Shown: piece by piece, positions 61,501-64,000 of the stretch | How positions within the stretch are numbered: position 1 is the stretch's first letter | Layout: the number at the start of each line of letters is the position of its first letter | DNA from: Holacanthus passer | Taxonomy: Eukaryota > Chordata > Actinopteri > Pomacanthidae | Direction of reading: 5' to 3' | Length of the DNA stretch: 64,000 nt | Assembly (NCBI GenBank): GCA_025331565.1 | Contig: JAFREQ010000046.1 | Coordinates: 2,048,501-2,112,500, forward strand | Position numbers and translations under genes: made by a program | Notes under the pieces: generated by a model | Told to the model about the DNA's origin: nothing | Seen by the model: the letters and a program-made list of their open reading frames with translations, nothing else | Database searches by the model: none

Positions 61501-61779
61501 CTCCGCAAGGGCAGCTTCGGGTTGGGCGCCGCCGGAGGAGACTTCCTCCGCAAGCGCAATCACATCTTTCGCACCATCTCGTCTCAGCAGCCCGGCGGGG
61601 CGGGGTCGGCCTCCCCCGGCCAGCCGGGGCGGACTGAGCGCACGCTGAGCCAGTGCGAGGTGGAGCGGGATCGAGGGGTCGGGCCGGCGGCTCAGAGGAG
61701 CATGAGCATAGCTGCCGGGTGCTGGGGTCGCAGCGGCAGCACCAAGGAGGGCAGCGGAGGTTTACTGGGCCCCAAATGA
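43485..61779 (+). CDS. pitpnm2: Membrane-associated phosphatidylinositol transfer protein 2 (Nir3/RdgB2 type), about 1430 aa, 26 coding exons
   Basis: Exons: 43485-43562, 48159-48373, 49155-49276, 49647-49880, 51141-51479, 51577-51672, 52124-52228, 52350-52414, 53361-53451, 53779-53932, 54057-54246, 54340-54459, 54926-55137, 55988-56163, 56677-56847, 56939-57079, 57601-57762, 57856-58113, 58501-58649, 59204-59320, 59785-59901, 60037-60185, 60272-60421, 60685-60868, 60953-61081, 61411-61779. Every junction keeps phase; 4293 bases total. Domain order is that of PITPNM proteins: PITP (1 to about 255), FFAT (356-362), DDHD (about 690-890), LNS2 (about 1105-1300), and a basic tail. The family moves phosphatidylinositol and phosphatidic acid at ER-plasma membrane contacts. 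PITPNM2 rather than PITPNM1/3 is chosen from locus order and the C-terminal RMVLRKGSFGL...FLRKRNH. Human PITPNM2 is about 1349 residues; the excess lies partly in the acidic exon at 57856. Confidence 0.95.
44355..44540. repeat. Possible degenerate repeat with AAAGTGCTTTACG motif
   Basis: CACAAAGTGCTTTACGTGGT followed by A-rich sequence resembles the region around 20140. Weak, family unknown. Confidence 0.3.
44582..44623. repeat. (AC)n microsatellite
   Basis: About 20 uninterrupted AC units, ending 30 bases before the X-box palindrome at 44652. Confidence 0.9.
44652..44783. promoter_or_regulatory. X-box (RFX) and YY1 motif cluster in pitpnm2 intron
   Basis: A perfect X-box GTTGCCATGGTAAC at 44657-44670 lies in a 24-base palindrome (44652-44675, 11 of 12 pairs match). 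A YY1-type GCCGCCATCTTTT starts at 44693. A second, one-mismatch X-box GTTACCATGACAAC lies at 44770-44783. Grouping suggests an enhancer or promoter. Confidence 0.55.
44850..45120 (-). repeat. Family E repeat, copy 2
   Basis: The minus strand reads GTCTGTGGCTCACTGGATCC, GAATCCACATTTGGTCTCTA GTGAG, TGTGGGATTGAGTCTAGATA, and GTGTGTGAGTTCATGGTGA, aligning with 14945-15170. Confidence 0.55.
45232..45450 (+). repeat. Family D repeat
   Basis: GATGGTGGCGCTAGAGGAAA AGTCAGATGATCACCAG, ending AGCGGTGGACCGACAGACAG. Confidence 0.65.
45451..48158. other. pitpnm2: 3' part of pitpnm2 intron (43563-48158), no exon seen
   Basis: No additional exon or RNA gene I can support. Open frames here (for example 46251-46526) lack splice support and family similarity. 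Confidence 0.5.
46954..46966 (-). promoter_or_regulatory. Perfect DR1 nuclear-receptor half-site pair
   Basis: TGACCTTTGACCC, on the minus strand GGGTCAAAGGTCA, the consensus of HNF4 and PPAR-RXR DR1 elements. Single motif in a repeat-poor part of the pitpnm2 intron; use unproven. Confidence 0.35.
49475..49568. repeat. Compound (CA)n microsatellite close to a pitpnm2 acceptor
   Basis: Interrupted CA array ending 78 bases before the exon at 49647. Confidence 0.88.
49916..50415. repeat. Degenerate tandem-like array of CCTGAAAAGTCA-type units
   Basis: Recurrent CCTGGAAAGTCAGTGAAAA, CCTGAAAAGTCAATATGACC, TTGAAAAGTCAAAAATAG, TGACCCTGAAAAAGTGGAAG and similar units over about 500 bases of intron following the exon ending 49880. 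Irregular spacing; an old minisatellite is the simplest reading. Confidence 0.5.
51649..52125 (+). other. pitpnm2: FFAT motif (EFFDAHE) split by an intron
   Basis: Residues 356-362 read EFFDAHE, a perfect EFFDAxE VAP-binding motif with acidic flanks (DSEDSTDD before, DFSDNEE after). The final Glu codon is split, G at 51672 and AG at 52124-52125. The motif tethers the protein to ER VAP proteins. Confidence 0.92.
52880..52962 (-). repeat. Family A end fragment
   Basis: TCCATCTTCTCATCC...AATAAGCGAATAAGC...CACAATGTCAAACTGTTCCT TTAA is the reverse complement of the family A left end. Confidence 0.6.
53982..54004. repeat. (AC)n in a 124-base pitpnm2 intron
   Basis: The intron 53933-54056 holds (AC)11, ending 52 bases before the acceptor. 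Confidence 0.88.
55590..55915. repeat. Family C repeat
   Basis: TATTTACTCAAGTACTGTGC, TAATCCACTACATTTACTTG, ACTAGTTACTTTGCAGATTT, GTTACTTTTGGTACTTTAAG; a long, typical copy in the intron before the exon at 55988. Confidence 0.65.
57120..57235 (-). repeat. Family A fragment
   Basis: TTTATGCTAAGCTAAGCTCA CC ... AATGTCAGACTGTTCCTTTA A, minus-strand family A, with an internal deletion. Confidence 0.65.
57856..58113 (+). other. pitpnm2: Acidic 258-base pitpnm2 exon, probably a cassette
   Basis: Phase 1-1 exon of 86 codons: basic N-half (LSKRPRLLSQLALPYGRFAS, SRLKTRQVFPKPNG) and a repetitive acidic half (SSDMSSDMTSDLTDVTSDIS). Skipping it joins NIAT directly to IASRWWGSKR in frame, close to the shorter mammalian arrangement as I recall it. 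I checked the inner GTAG...CAG for a mini-intron; 53 bases would break the frame, so it is one exon. Confidence 0.65.
58770..58880 (-). repeat. Family D fragment
   Basis: TCAATAACTATTGGATGGAC TGTAATGAAACTGGTAAAGA CATTGATGGTCTCCAGAGG is the minus-strand form of the family D segment ending in CCAATAGTTGTTGAGA. Confidence 0.5.
59204..61081 (+). other. pitpnm2: pitpnm2 LNS2 domain exons
   Basis: HAD-like LNS2 fold: RGTEFVVFSIDGSFAASVS, SDPKVRAGAVDVVRYWQD, LIVYVTGRPDMQKQRVVAWL, HGIVSFCDGLVHDPLRHKA, and RIFAAYGSTKDISVYSSV. Lipin phosphatases have DxDxT at the active site; here the sequence is S-I-D-G-S, so the first catalytic Asp is missing. In this family the domain binds phosphatidic acid instead of hydrolysing it. 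Confidence 0.88.
61185..61315. repeat. Family C fragment
   Basis: GAAAAGTAACTAGAAACTAA AGCTGTAGGATAAATGTAG and AAATACAAGTACCTCACTTT TGTAC; nearly the same as 34890-34960. Confidence 0.6.
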
Positions 61780-64000
61780 GGGTCAGGAGCTGAGGTGTTG
61801 ATGGACCCGGCCTGAGCCACCATGATCTCTGGACTGGACAAAGGTAGAAGGGTGGAAGAAGAAACTAAAGAGACATGTGAGGGAGGGAGCATGAATATGT
61901 TCAGGGAAGGAGGGACGGACGTGTCCAGGAGGAGTGGACTGATCAGGCCGTGGGATCCAGCGAACAAAAGACAGTTCTGTAGCATGACTCTTTTACAGTA
62001 ATACTTTTATAGGATACATCATAACTATTTAAAAAATGAAAAAGAAGGATTAAATGAAATATTGTAAGCCTTAAAAACTAATCTCGTGTAACGGGACAAA
62101 CCCCCCACCTCCCCTTTCTGAACACACACGTATCCAACACACTGTCCTGACGTTCACACTCATGAGCTCAGGACGACCTGCAGATTCATCTTCAGTCACC
62201 TGAGAAAGACTTTCACTTCTGTTTCTGTCACTGAGAGACACAAACACAGCAAACACTGGCAATAACACACAGGAAGGAGAGAGGAGAGACAGGAAGAGAA
62301 AAAGACATATTAATGAGTCAGTTTATCCAAATTACAAAAAGACAAACACATTTTTCACTCACCTCTAGTTTATCTGTCCATGCGGAGAGTTTTGGGTTCA
62401 TTTGTCCAGGATCTGTTTGAGATTCGTTTCTCCACCTCAACACAGATAAGGATAATTGAATTTTCAGTGGAACTACTTTCTACTGAAGAAATTGTCCCGT
62501 TGAAAAATGTTCACATTGAGGTCTGTGGGTTTTACAGAGTGATGAAAATATCGATCTGTCGGTCGATCGACCGCTTTGTTCAAGACTGAGATGTCTCTTC
62601 TGCTTTTGGAAGGATCACCATGAAATTATGTAGAAACACTTTTGATGTCCTGGACTTTGTTTGGCTCCTGACTTTTCCTTTAGTGCCATCATCAGGTCGA
62701 CATTTTTGGTTTGTAATGAAATAACTCGACAGTTAGTTTGGACGGATTGTTGTGAAACTTGGTTAGCATTTAACTCAAAGCTCGGCTGTGTCCAGGTACA
62801 GCGAGGGCGAAGGTCTGGTCTCAACATTTGTAGAAATGAAACCAGATTTCATTTATCTCCATTGTCCTGAGGTGGAGACGGAAATGTTGGGCACATTAAA
62901 CCAAAACTGTCCTCATGGCAAGATACAACAGGAAGTAAGGTGAGAACATGTATTTTTGTAGTTTGGGTGAACTGATCCTTTAAGCATCTGAGATTTGAAA
63001 TCAGAAAATATGGGAGTCAGAGATGAAGCTACTTCTTGTCTTGGTCGCAGAACAGTTTTGTCCATCACTGATGCTACATGTATTCAAACACCTAATGGGA
63101 GCAGGTTGCTGGTCCAGTTTTCATTCCACCGTGTGTGAGACTCTGTAGTATTTTCCCTTTCAGTGGCCTCTGGGCCGTCCAAGGCCTTAATGTCCAACGA
63201 GACGCTTGTGCTCCACAGATGGAACAGGAGGCAGAAAAACAGGGCATGCAGCATTAAAGCAACAACTGAAACTCTGTACAGTCCACAGCAACAATCCCTT
63301 TATATATTCATCTGCTTGCAATACCTCTGATCCACCTGTTGGTGGCGTTCTGTTTCCCACACGTGCTGCTGCCGGGAGACACCTGCTCCAGGATGGACCC
63401 GGCAAGGAGCCTGGTTCACTTCAGGTTGGACTCTGGACTCTGGACGGAAGGAGGCAGCGTTTCCACAAAGCTTTCACTCACAGAGACTCGTTAGTCTTTC
63501 AGTGTTTCGACCAAATGGACTGAAGATGAATGTTGAAAAGACTGGATGGATCCTTTCAGTGGTGATTGTGGAGGTGGGGGGAAAATCGGCGGTGCCCTCA
63601 TGAGAGCAAACATTTCATTGCTTCTGTCTACTGAACTGTATATTTTAATACAAAGGGAGCGTAGAAGAAGAAGAAGCCACCTCACATCTCTGATCCAAAA
63701 ACACAAACGATGTGCACAAAACAGTCAGATATTTCAGTGCTGATGCCACCAAAGGTTAAAGTCACAATTCTGTCTTTAAACAGGAGTCAGAAACAGATTT
63801 CGCTTGCTGTGTTCATCCCTTGTTTTCATGATTCTAATGTAAATGATGGACGACAAAACCAACATTGTTCTGTGCAAATATTCTGAACTTTATATAAAGC
63901 TAATATAAAGGTTCAGTAGCCACATCAAGTGAATTTACACCAAAGTTAAAGACTTTTTTTCTGTATGAAATTTTAGCACTTTGTGCAGATTTCAGTCAGG
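61780..64000 (+). other. pitpnm2: pitpnm2 3' UTR and downstream sequence (3' limit not visible)
   Basis: After the TGA at 61777-61779 a variant ATTAAA signal lies at about 62049. There is no clear AATAAA before the window end, so the transcript could stop near 62075 or run much further. The region holds a family B element (62312-62983). No other gene recognised. Confidence 0.45.
62312..62983. repeat. Family B element, long copy, with nested family D piece
   Basis: Left end GAGTCAGTTTATCCAAATTA CAAAAA and right end TTTTTGTAGTTTGGGTGAAC TGATCCTTTAA are inverted copies of each other. Inside, 62585-62790 carries CTTTAGTGCCATCATCAGGT CGACATTTTTGG, a minus-strand family D segment. Most likely a MITE that received a second repeat. 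Confidence 0.6.

Noticed and set aside
1..64000. CRISPR array, bacterial operons, prophage or viral genes
   Set aside because: No direct-repeat/spacer arrays, no ribosome-binding sites or dense gene packing, and no viral protein signatures; the split genes are clearly vertebrate.

Overview
This is teleost nuclear DNA, most likely from a percomorph fish. Three things point that way: vertebrate split genes with GT-AG introns, several families of short interspersed repeats that I recognise as typical of percomorph genomes, and abundant (CA)n microsatellites. All protein genes run on the + strand. I rebuilt exons by hand by matching splice sites, codon phase and protein family; every internal junction I give keeps the reading frame.

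Layout: (1) 1-3980, the last two coding exons and long 3' UTR of a strawberry-notch gene (sbno1). (2) 5827-8230, the complete four-exon cdk2ap1 gene. (3) 9400-26640, mphosph9, with a three-CCAAT promoter, a non-coding first exon and 23 coding exons encoding about 1272 residues. One of its introns holds an intact tRNA-Lys(TTT) gene joined to a LINE-like 3' tail. (4) 27400 to the window end, pitpnm2 (Nir3/RdgB2-type phosphatidylinositol transfer protein). It has a GC-rich first exon, a first intron of about 15.6 kb full of repeats and candidate regulatory elements, and 26 coding exons from 43485 to 61779 encoding about 1430 residues: PITP domain, FFAT motif, DDHD domain and LNS2 domain.

The order sbno1-cdk2ap1-mphosph9-pitpnm2 on one strand matches human 12q24.31 as I know it. 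The small mitochondrial release-factor gene MTRFR, which lies between CDK2AP1 and MPHOSPH9 in human, is not visible here. The genes are neighbours by ancestry, not an operon. Their products act separately: chromatin/Notch-linked helicase-like protein, CDK2/NuRD-associated protein, centriole cap and cilium regulator, and lipid transfer at ER-plasma membrane contacts.

I found no new biological system. The observations most worth a second look are: a (TG)12-T3 3' splice site in front of an in-frame mphosph9 exon, laid out like human CFTR exon 9; the tRNA-Lys/LINE-tail chimera; a spliced uORF that stops two bases before the mphosph9 start; a cluster of X-box (RFX) and YY1 motifs in a pitpnm2 intron; and inverted-repeat MITE-like elements inside two 3' UTR regions.
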